Of a stretch of 64,000 nucleotides of DNA, positions 33,600 to 43,980 are shown piece by piece. Within the stretch, counting starts at the first letter, position 1, and each line of letters opens with the position of its first letter. The stretch is taken from assembly GCA_947650285.1 (NCBI GenBank), contig CANTFL010000355.1, forward strand, positions 1 through 64,000, read 5' to 3'. The position numbers and the translations under genes are program-made. The DNA comes from Hyaloperonospora brassicae. Taxonomy: Eukaryota; Oomycota; Peronosporomycetes; Peronosporales; Peronosporaceae. A model generated the notes under the pieces. It ran no database searches, was not told the DNA's origin, and saw only the letters and a program-made list of their open reading frames with translations.

Positions 33600-34763
33600 A
33601 TCCGCATCTGGCTCATCGATCCCCGCAAACACATTCAGCAGCGTGTACTTCTACATTCCGTTTCCTCCAACTATACCGACGATCGCATGAGGCGGAATCT
33701 CAAATGAGAGCTTATCAAACAGCACACGGCCATCGTTGAATGTTTTATGCAAGTTGTTCACCTTGATCACCTTGTTACCCAGACACGAGCCCGACGGCAC
33801 GACGATCTGTCCTTCGTCGATTCGTGCTGACGTTCGGAAGCCACTGGACTCCATGTCTTGTAGTTTCTTCACACGCGCTTTGTTGACCTTCTTACTTCCT
33901 TGGTGCTCCTGTACCCAGGCAATTTCAGATGCAATTTGTTTTGCACGGACAGCATCGCCCTTTCGCTGCATGTTCAAGCGATTACGACGCTGTGTGAGCC
34001 ACGTAGTGTAATTGCCTTCATACTCGTACGTCTCGCCTCGATCATGTTCTAAGAACCAGCCAGCGACGTTGTCCAGAAAGTAGCGATCGTGCGTGATCGA
34101 CAGTACGGTGACACGATATTTTTGCGAAACTCTTCCAACCAATGAACCGACTCGGCATCCAAGTGATTGGTCGGTTCGTCCAGTAGCAACATGTCTGGTT
34201 TCTCAAGCAGTAATCTACACAATGCCACACGTCGTCGTTCGCCTCCTGACAGCACGTCTACGTCCGTATCTCGTGGTAGCACTTTCAGTGCTGCCATGGC
34301 CTTCTCGACTTCATGACTCAAATGCCAGCAATTCAGTTGCTCAATCTTGTCCTGGAGAGTTGCTTGTTGAGCTAAGAGCGCGTCGAGATCGGCATCGGGC
34401 TCGCCCATGGCCATCGACACATCGTTAGAGGCAGCCAAGAGCTCCTGACTCTCTTTCAAGCCGTCCATGATGTTGCCGTACACGTTTTTTGCTCTCATCG
34501 AGCTGTGGTTCCTGTGGCAAGTAGCCCAGTTTCTCACCCGGTTTCAGCCATCGATTGCCGTAAAAATTGTTCCGAATGCCGGCAATGATTTTCAAGAGCG
34601 TCGACTTGCCACTGCTATTGGCACCAAAGATACCGATCTTTGCCCCTTGGAGGAAGCCCAAGTCCGCGTGCTGGAAGAGCTTTTTGACGCCGGAAATGGT
34701 CAGTCCGACATCGCGCAAGTGACACACAAATTCTTCAGGATCACCACTCCCGGCAATCTAGAA
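33600..34763 (-). pseudogene. EttA-like ABC-F ATPase, N-terminal part (proximal fragment)
   Basis: Reading down the minus strand from about 34763: DPEEFVCHLRDVGLTISG, Walker A GANSSGKSTLLKIIAG, then [13 protein letters not shown]; a frameshift near 34485; the arm-tip region; the signature [20 protein letters not shown] with Walker [21 protein letters not shown]; a second frameshift near 34130; the H-loop [15 protein letters not shown]; the linker (KVNKARVKKLQDM) and the start of the second ABC domain, whose Walker A reads GGNGM-stop-KYT, so it is destroyed. The wording follows bacterial EttA almost block by block. A TTCTAG upstream of the first block may be a 3' splice site. The array separates it from the C-terminal part at 11032-11556. 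Confidence 0.88.
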
Positions 34764-37681
34764 GACGATGATGATGAGCGCGTGATTGATGAAAATAAAC
34801 AAGATATCACCCTTAGTGTATGCACATAGATCAAGTTCGTGGGTCGAGTGGACAGGTCATGAATGAATGTACCGAGTAAGGAATTTCCTTACATTGGCGT
34901 GATTTGCATCATGACTTCAGTCGAAGTACTGGGTTCACCCACGGTCAACGTGTTATTGAGGCAATGAACTCGTGATGAAGAAGACTGTTGTGATGCAGCA
35001 GCGTGCGAATAAGGAAAAGATAGCTGCAGATATGTAATCAAAATCATTTCTGGTGTAACTTCCCGATGCAGTTTGGGATCCCTTCATTTGCTACACCTTT
35101 GTCGTACACACATGCCATCCTTCCTTTGCTTAGCTTTCCATGGAAATCATCAGTCCGTTACCATGTTTCAATGCGCAAGTATGCTTGTACTCGAGAGTGA
35201 TCACCAACAAGATGCAGATATTCCATCGATCAATGTGTTCACGTCGCTTGTATTTTATCATTGGCTTGTCTATCAATCTACAAGGAGCCTCTCTACGATG
35301 AGAATGCTTCATAAAGTCCTGCGTGCATTAATATCTTTGTTGCATATTTGCTTGAGAACGTTTCAGACAAATTACCTTTCTGTCAAACACAACGCGCGTA
35401 TAGCGACTTCGCTATTCGTGATAACAACGAGCTCGATGCTAAATAGCTACAAACCAACAACTAGACCACATCTAAATTCTATCAGGGAAAGAGTATTTGT
35501 GAATGTCCGCTGTACGGCATTGAATAACTTTGACCTCATTTGATCATCGGAAAGAGAGATGATTCATTCACGCACCTACTAAAGACTTGGTGCTTTTAAT
35601 ATCTGTAAGAGTTTAGTGGTGATCATTGTACGTAATGCTACCGCTCCAAAGCACAATCATCATTCGATTGGCTAGAGATTACATCGTAATGTAAACATTT
35701 ACACTCTTGATGCTCCCTCGATGCCAGTCTATTCTTCACTGCTGGCGGGCTCTATTATAGCTGGCTTGCAAAAAACGTGAAATGTGATACACGGTCAGAC
35801 AACTTGACCGTTTGACAATAGAAGTGTTGCATGAACCGTGTTTGCGCTAATTTTTGTAGTACTAACGGAAACATGCCGTCATTGGGAAAATTGATAAGCG
35901 GAAGTCGGCAAAAATAAACGTTCACAAAACGACACCACTACTTCAAAGACGTCCGTGCAATGCTTGACTGACCTCGCGGCTAATCCGGTCGAGATCACTT
36001 GCCCAGCTGTTCAAGCAAGTCACAATGATGCGTAGCTATCCGTTGACAATCACCCAATGTCTACACGCATATACAGGCATACGCGACTTCTTCAGCAAAT
36101 CCACTTTCCACTCTATACATACCATTTTTTGTCGCCAAATTGTGATGGTACCAGTATTCCATTGTTGGATAGTGATGCGTGACCTGGGTATTTAGACTTC
36201 TCACACCGTTGACACAAACGCCCGGCAGATGTAATCAATTACTGAAGTGCCGAGTGGTGGGGTTAGCTTGGCAATTCTATAACTACTCATTTCCCAAATT
36301 GCTGCCATATGTACATCGCCTGGAGGGAGCAGCGTCAAACAAAGACTTTTTTGTCATCTCGCTCTCGGTGGTCAAATAGCTAGTCCAACAACAGCTAGAC
36401 CTAATAGAAAATATTATGACATCACTACAAGACTAAGCGCACGTCGTCTCTGTAAGCGACTTTGTTTATCTCATACTAGATTGTCCGGCTTTATACTGCA
36501 CTTGTTCCTTTTCAATGCGATGTAGTTTCTGTTTCGATCACATAGACGGGGTATTTCTTCATTGGTAGTTTGCGATTTGATAGAGTGCAAGTCATAAAGA
36601 GGATGAATCAAAGAAGCTCAACCATATATTTAATACATTTTCTATTTCCTCCCTTCTGAGCAAGATTTGCTCAACCTATTCCCTTCCTCTACTTGTAAAT
36701 TGTAGGTGTTGATAAAAAATTGCACATTCGTATACCCTTACCTTACTGTTAGCGATTTTTGTTGCGGTGACATGTGCATAATGTGTATTGCATATAACCA
36801 TTAGTTGTATAGCTCTTTGGTAGAGTTATATTGTAATATTTAAACGATATCGACGGAGCAACACATTCGCTCATTCTATTGAGATGGGGTATTCTACGGG
36901 GTTGGAGAGGGATCAATTCTTATCGTTGTCAAGTTGGATCTTGACTGACCATCACGATTTGGTGTTTGTTCGCCAACACTTCAATCTTACCAAGGTTACG
37001 TGCCGACAACCGCGCAATCGTTTTATCTCTGCATTTGGCAAATCAGTTATTTTATCGAAGGTCGATTACAAGACGTTGAGAATATAGTCCTCAGACTTAG
37101 GTGAAAATTGCAATCTGTGGAAATAATGCACGAATCCGGTGGCTGAGGTTCATTGGCTCGTGATAGTCATTCATATTTAGGTACAAACTAAGTGAAAACC
37201 ACTAACTTTCCGGTTTTCATCCTATGCCGTGAGCCTGCCCTTAACCAAGAATTAGCTCCATGATATCGTGGTTAGACCATACAAGAGGTTACCAGTTGCC
37301 TTTTAATAAGTTTACACCGTTACACCTGGTTGCACTTCGTCGCCCATTAAACGACCTCCTCCGATTCACTTGACATGAACATAGTGCATAAGGGAGAAAG
37401 CTTACACGACATCGCAAAGCTACCAAGATTCGAGTAATACTGAGAGACGTGCGGCTGAATAGATTAAGTTCTTTCCTATGCCACATCGCCAATATTGGCA
37501 TGGTGGAGATCATTGGCAGCTTAATATCTTGTCATTATAAGCGCCTATTATTATAAATAAAGTTTCTGCCGAAAAAAGAGTGGCCTTGCTTTATCATCAA
37601 AGATTTCAACAATCAGATTAGGTAGGATAATTTAGTCTGTAACAACTAGGGCCGGGTAGACAGCAGCAATTAAATTCTGCT
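34764..37681. other. Region without recognisable gene
   Basis: Open frames occur (for example 35073-35543 plus) but their composition is not convincing and no motif is seen. No transposon protein, RNA gene or long repeat was recognised. Moderately AT-rich. Confidence 0.4.
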
Positions 37682-37831
37682 ATGGAAGGGATGAAGCGTT
37701 TGCGTCGTCCTAAAACCTTGGAGATAGAATTCTCCGAATACAGGGAATTCGAGGACGAATATCTGCTGATTTATTTCGTCGACTTTGACGACGCCACTTG
37801 GGCCCTTCGCATTGCCGACGACGAGGTGTAG
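37682..37831 (+). other. Short coding-like frame of unknown nature
   Basis: A plus frame of 49 codons (starting MEGMKRLRRPKTLEIE, then EYREFEDEYLLIYFVDFDDA) has a charged, regular composition unlike the surrounding DNA and continues after one stop with LVERVKAWVEG. It may be a relic of a transposon protein. No family recognised. Confidence 0.2.
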
Positions 37832-39036
37832 CTTGCGTTCACCCATTCTAATTTGGTTGAGCGAGTCAAGGCTTGGGTCGAAGGTATGTAACTTTTCTAT
37901 TAGAATGAAATTGAGTCGTAAGAGGTTCAAAATCGCATCAGATGAACATTAGAGACACTACGAGACGATTACGAGCTTGTTCTGAGAATTCAAATATCAG
38001 ATTGGGTAATATAAATAAGCGAGATTACCTGGAGCACGATAGACTACTCTCGAGCTGCATCACTGCCTATCTTGTATGCGAATCGCGCTAAAATAGATGT
38101 GTTCAGCCAGGGTCTTGCGGATTTTTCCGCCTAGACCCATATATTCTGACTTTCACAATATTTGATAGAAGAGGCGATAATAGTGGCGAATGGGAAAGAA
38201 CAGCTTGTTTGAGACAGAATCATTCACTTGTATCTCCTAAACGGCCAATTAGACGACGAAAACAATAGTTCCGGGATTTATGTACCTCTAAAGGGTGGAT
38301 AGCAAGCGTCCATTCTATACTGGATTCAATATATTGCAGATACACAATTGTTGTCAAACGTTGGAGCTTCGTCTACACATGCATTGCTTCAGAACCCGTA
38401 TTACTGCACGGCGGGTAGAGACGGTAACCGATCTACGATTATAACAAGAGCAGCGAAATCGGGTCCAACTTTATTGCAAGGTTGCTAGATTGACGCAAAA
38501 TCATATCTTGCGACTAGGGCAAGTAGAAACGGAGCACTTTGATGGGTCTAACAAGGTAAAGAAATTAGGAAATCTTCTTTGCTACAGTTGATCCGACAAT
38601 ACAGTTACTGTGAATCGCTGCACCTGGTTATGGAGAATCTTCCATCACCTTCAAGTTAATTGTGATAGAAAAAAAATTAGCACGTCGTGCCCTAGTTGAC
38701 TGGGGAAATCGAATCATGTTATTTGGCGTCAGCAGGTATAGGGTCGTACGACCAAGTTATAATAGTGCTCCATTCATCCAACAAAGAATACAGTGCATCT
38801 TGCGACAGGCGCATCGATTACAGTGTTGGGACGTGTAGTAGAAATCAAATACATATGAGGAGACAATCAGTAATATGAGAATTTCATCGTAATAAACTTA
38901 GGTGACAATTGTGTATCATCCTTGGTCTTCGCCGACTCATAATCAAAATCGCATAATAATTTTACAGCATATGCCCATTAATGCAATTCTCATTTTTCGG
39001 TAAATCGATATCTTGATATTATAGATTATTTCGCAA
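37832..39036. other. Region without recognisable gene
   Basis: Stops in all frames, no repeat or motif recognised. Confidence 0.4.
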
Positions 39037-39109
39037 GCGCTAATGGCTCAACGTGTTAGAGCGACGGCCTAACGCGTGTCTGGTCGGGTTACAAGCCCCT
39101 AGTGGTGTA
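39037..39109 (+). tRNA. tRNA-Val(AAC)-like relic, 73 nt
   Basis: The stretch has the length of a tRNA. It has an A-box-like TGGCTCAACGTGTTAGAGC, the anticodon-loop region GCCTAACGCG as in eukaryotic tRNA-Val(AAC), and a B-box-like GGGTTACAAGCCC. The acceptor arms GCGCTAA and GTGGTGT pair at six of seven positions, mostly with G-U pairs, but the anticodon and T stems are poor. It is more likely a tRNA pseudogene or tRNA-derived SINE head than a working gene. Confidence 0.35.
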
Positions 39110-39672
39110 TAACTATCCACTGTAATGGAAGATGCTGGCAACTGTGATAAAAAACAGGCAGTGCTATACCTTTTTTACTAGAATAATTCGAGTAGACCGA
39201 AAATAAAGAATTATATTAAAGCTGCATCAAAAAATACAAATACTGTTTTTCATACTCGAAACATAACATTGCCGATTGAACAAACAGTAGGCCGATGTAG
39301 AACCAACTGCAGTAACGCTGCCACGGATATAGAAGTCGAGAATCTCCCCACGTACTGTAGGTTCCACACCTCTGAATAAAATTATATACGAAAAACTCGC
39401 CCAAATACAATGACAGTAGAATCTTTGAATTTATTAAGACAATGGCGGTCTTGATGATAACGGATCACATGACAGCACTTATACACTTTATCGGATAGCG
39501 CTACTGTAGTTAAGTAGTTGATGTTATTCAATCGCCGACTCTCGAACATAATTTGTCTTAGCGATATTTACGCAGCGTCAAATAAAGTAAATCTATCTAT
39601 AGTCGCAGAGGGTGAGTATATCGCTGGTATTCGGTCGAAATCAGTACTTAGAACTAACAGATTACCAACAGA
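39110..39672. other. AT-rich region without recognisable gene
   Basis: Nothing recognised between the tRNA-like relic and the family C LTR. Confidence 0.4.
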
Positions 39673-40395
39673 AATACGAGCACGCGCACCATTGTGGAGG
39701 AGTGTTGATCACAAATTCCTTGTAGTACCGACTCTCCACTGTCGTCCGGACGACCTACTAATGGATGGGGTAGCCCGATGACGTGCTCTGTGTCTTCTTG
39801 CTCATCTTGTGTACCCGTCGGTGGGGCTGGTTGCGCTCTTCTTGATGGAATTAATCTGAAGCTATACTTGACCATTTTAGGGATAGGTGTTGATCGGGTG
39901 AAATTTTTCACCCGGTCAAACGTAGGGGCGGATCGCGTGGAAATTCTTCAACCTATCGCTTGTAACTTGAGCGCTCAGCCAGAGTGGACTTTATTCAAGG
40001 GTGATTCTTGATACGCGAGCCTTCTGACCACTTGAGCCGTCTCGCGATCTTGAATCTGAACCGTTAGGTTCCCTGCGTCCAATAGCAGTGGGGGGGGTGA
40101 GAACTGATGTCCCGCCTGGCCAAACATACCAAAGGGCGAAGATTGCAGAGACGTGGGTGAATTTCTATTCAACGAAATGCCAAAGTTACTTCCCGGTCGA
40201 AATCGACGCGTGTCTTTCGTTGCAAATTCAATTCTGTTTAATAACAAATAAACCAATCCAACACCTATGACTATTCCTGTCTGTTGAGCCAACGGGCCTG
40301 TCTCCGAGAGCACTCCACCAATCAAATCGATCTCGCGCTTAGTGCAGTAGACGCGATCTGCACTTTTCATCATATTACTCTGGACTTCTTCACAA
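39673..40395 (-). repeat. Family C 3' LTR (internally deleted)
   Basis: Matches 51173-51777 almost base for base over about 605 bp, then matches about 52440-52533, so a GATC-rich stretch of about 650 bp present in the other LTR is absent here. Confidence 0.8.
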
Positions 40396-40454
40396 TCACC
40401 CTCTACACCGGCGATCGACTTACAGTGTAGATTGGCTGTTCACCCACAACTTCC

Positions 40455-42921
40455 ATGGATCCTGCATCGCCCGCACCTTCCAGCCCTGAGGCTGCTAATT
40501 AAATCATACGTTCTCTTCCACGTTTGGTTTCGAATAGCGACGGGCATGTCGTATTTCTTTGCCTCGATTGGGCGCTGCATACTTGTTGGATCGTGATACT
40601 TTAGGTGCGGGGATCGCGGCACTGTACGCCTAACTGGACCTGCAGGACGAGGTTGTCGCAGACTTCCACTCGTTGGAGAAATCGTGTCGGGACCAGAAAA
40701 TGCAGATCGACCGACTGCAGACGCAATTTAAATCGTACGTCGAGATCACGCCGCGCCTGGCGACCTATGCCCGAGCGCGTTACTTCGGCCTCTGAACCGG
40801 TGGTCAAAACTTGATGGAGAAGTTGCACGGGTTCCAGACGGGGTTAGCACGTTGTTTGGGTAAAGATACCGGGTTCCAAGAACTCAAGACGGCCCTCTTA
40901 GAAGCCGAACGGAAGTTGAAACAATCAGAGGATCGGCGCCTTCAAGAATCGTTCATCTCTCAAGAGCAAGTAAAAAAAGTTGACTTCGCGTCCAGCTGCT
41001 GCGAACAAAAAATCGTGTGACAATCTCCGATTCGCCAAGGCCCAGGCATCCCAGTACAAGAAACTCTTCAACAGAGTTGGTAAGAAATTTGAAGCGGCCA
41101 GAATGGCGTTGAAAGACATATCGAAGACATATAAAGATCGCCTTTGCGCCGACGAGCGCGTAGAGGCGGAGTAGCAGCGGCTACGATAGACCCTAGCGAA
41201 TCGGGATGCACAGGTGGATTGCCTAGGCATTCAATCATAGGACTGGGAACAGAAGTATATCTTGGCTGTTCGCGATCGCGACGTTCTCCGGACTCACCTG
41301 GCTCAATTGGCGTCTGGATCCGCCAACTTTCTTTAAATATCTCGTCCACGTATTCCGCTACCCCACCAACCGGCAAGCGATCCAGTACCACGGACACAAT
41401 CACCCGATCAATCGTCCCCGCGCCGCGAAGATGACGCGATCCGGAAAGAATATGGCGGGTTCTCCTTCGGCCAAATCAGCCGATGAGTCCCCGCGATCCA
41501 CAGGCCCATTGTGACCTGTCCACCCCCCCCCCCCCCCCGGGATGCGGTGGAGCACCCCGCCTCTCAACGTGGTCTTCCAGATTAAATCGCTCTGACGAGT
41601 CCAAAGCTACGTTAGGATCGGCCCGGACTACCTCGACTCAACGCATCGCGAGTACAAAACGATCCGCTTCCCAACCCATAGCACCCCGCGTCTCTGCGCG
41701 GTCTTCTTCATCAACTCGCTCTGACGAGTCCAAAACGACGTCAGAATATGCACGGACTCCACCGACTGGAGGCATCGCGATTAAAACACGATCCACCTCC
41801 CAAACTGGAAGTAAGAGGGCCCAGAAGCTCCCAGCCAGCGGTCCGCCGCCCTTCGGTACAGAGCCGTTCGAGTCTTCGGATGAAGATAATCTGACCGCCT
41901 TGTCTAGATCGCGCTCCTCGTTGCGGCGTCGTGGATCGACGAGGAAATTTTGGCCTTCTTCCGTATCGACATCTGCCCCAATTTCAGTGGATTCTCCCAG
42001 TCTCAAGTCTGGATCGCCCCCACCTTCGAGTGGAACCGCAACTTCTGCGAAGCTTCCAGTCTAGAAGGCGGACCTGTTTGGCGAAGCGTCAAGTGACTCC
42101 GACGGATTGGTCAGCATGACCAGTGACGTGCGGGAAGCCGAAAACACCCTAATTTCGCCAGCTGGTACGACCGTTTGGCCCCGACTTGGGTACTTCGCGC
42201 TGAATGATTTCCGGATACCGCGATCGGGTACCCTAATACACTACCACGTGCACCCGTGGTCGGACCGTCGTTTCAGCTTGACCTGCGTGACAGAGCTAAA
42301 CGTGGATACCTTTATTAAGCATCTTACGCGACCGCAAAGGAACATCTTTCCATCACCCACCGTTCCCCAATCAAACGCTGCTCCACATGAATCAGAGTGG
42401 CTTCCACGGCTGTTCACCTCGGCCCAAGTGTTGTCACTATACCAGCAAGAGACTTGGAACCACTAACCGAGCCAAATCACTCCGGTATCTTTTCATGCAA
42501 CTGGCTGGTCCGCAGAGTCGGTGTCCGTGTATCTAGACTTCAAGACCCGGCAGTGACAAATGCTGTGGGAAGCTACCCACGCCGTATATCTGCCGGCCGA
42601 ACAGCTCGATCGCGACCGAGAGCTGGCGAAGCTTTACCAGCAGCGCAAACAGCGTCGAACGCGAACCGACCCCGGTGGAAGACCGTGTTGCGTTTCATCC
42701 ATAAGGGGATGATCGGCGGACACTGCGATCTGATCTTGTTGCTGGATCCCTTCTTCATGTATCTTCTGTCGCCGGGCGTGATGCGTCCTTAGGATCCGGG
42801 CGTCGGGGATCCGCAGAAGAACGTTTCGAACCTAATCTCCGCGTTGGTGCGCTTGAATTCTGTTGAAACCAGTTTCGATCCAGCATTGAGAATCTTCCAA
42901 GGTCTTAGATCGCCGGTCTGA
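40455..42921 (+). pseudogene. Family C antisense gene (coiled-coil, Ser/Pro-rich), frameshifted
   Basis: Plus-strand coding-like sequence opposite to the element's pol. It may start at ATG 40455 (MDPASPAPSSPEAAN). Blocks in changing frames include a heptad-rich segment (DEVVADFHSLEKSCRDQKMQ, then DRLQTQFKSYVEI), another (QELKTALLEAERKLKQSEDR), a basic helical block (AKAQASQYKKLFNRVGKKFE), a long Ser/Thr/Arg/Pro-rich stretch (41483-42064), and a more globular part (LGYFALNDFRIPRSGTLIHY, HVHPWSDRRFSL, 42107-42400). It ends with EQLDRDRELAKLYQQRKQRR and a stop at 42919-42921. There are at least five frame changes or stops. No known family recognised. Location between pol and 3' LTR matches the antisense frames of families A and B. 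Confidence 0.5.
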
Positions 42922-43980
42922 CCGGTAAGTTTATTCTAAAGTATTTCATGGCGATCTAGGCAGTCTCTCCATTTAATCTTTCAACAGATCTCCATCGTTA
43001 TTGTATTCGTCGATCGTCACATAGATGCATCTCATTTTCTTAATTGTCACATACAATCATCGCTATCGGGCTTTAATAACCTGGATCGACACACTCGGGA
43101 GATTCGAGTCCCCCATATGACTTGGAAAACCCCGCAGAGCCCGCCGATGAGGCAGTGTCTTCCGGAGGAGTGAACGAATAAGCCTCGTGGCATCGCTGTC
43201 GCGACAATTCTCCATGTATTATAAAGTTTTGGATCACCCGACAATCCAGAAGCCTCGCCTATAAAATCAGTTGGTCTCGCTAGTATAAGTTTGATACGAG
43301 CAAGTACAACAAGCGCACTGGCCGTCGTGATAATGCAGGTATATCGGACGAGAGTCATTGAAGATACATCAATTAGAGTGATTGTGGCGATCGTAGTGCC
43401 GGTACTTTGCTGGAACCACGCAAGAAATACGAGACTGTAACGAATTAATTTTTGCTCCTGAACTTAGGCCATAATTGACATATCAAGTACCTTAGGACAT
43501 TATAGTTATTATAATATTGAAAGAAATCAAACTTCCCTTCTGGACTCGTCGAGGCTCCACGGTCTTGATGCCAATGCGAAAAAATATGGCACTGAACATA
43601 ATCGTTACATCTATTTCTAATTTAGACGTTTACACAAAACCGCTGCATAGACGAACAGGCGCTCGCGTAGGCGTGTAATTTCTTCCTTGTAATAATGTTG
43701 GCTATGAAGCGTTGCGTGACAATCATACACCAGCACGCAGTAAATTAACAAAAAAACTCCAATCGGTGCTCGTGGTAAAGTATACCGAGTATCGTCAGAT
43801 GCAGGCTTGCTCTGTCTTCCGCAGCAGGAAATTGTATCAGTTCTGTTGACATCTCCACTGTGCCACTGGGTAAAAATTCTCCCTATCACCCATTTTAAAG
43901 TCGTGGATCTATTCTTAGATGCAGGAAGTTATTTAAAATTTGTAATCCTTTTATAAAAAGATTATGCCATTGTTAGACGA
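42922..43980. other. Region where integrase would be expected, none seen
   Basis: No integrase zinc, DDE or barrel motif was found on either strand. One minus frame (43358-43047, 103 aa) stays open with plausible composition (GDPKLYNTWRIVATAMPRGL) but is not recognised. AT-rich DNA after 43400 may be a separate insertion. Confidence 0.4.

Noticed and set aside
11552..33604. Clean target-site duplication for the array
   Set aside because: Flanks TCACG and ATCCG share only the last two bases. A deletion after a 5-bp duplication would fit but cannot be shown from this sequence.
35073..35543. 156-codon open frame on the plus strand
   Set aside because: Composition (Leu, Ser, His, Thr rich without pattern) and lack of any motif suggest a chance open frame. 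Its first ATG is well inside the frame.
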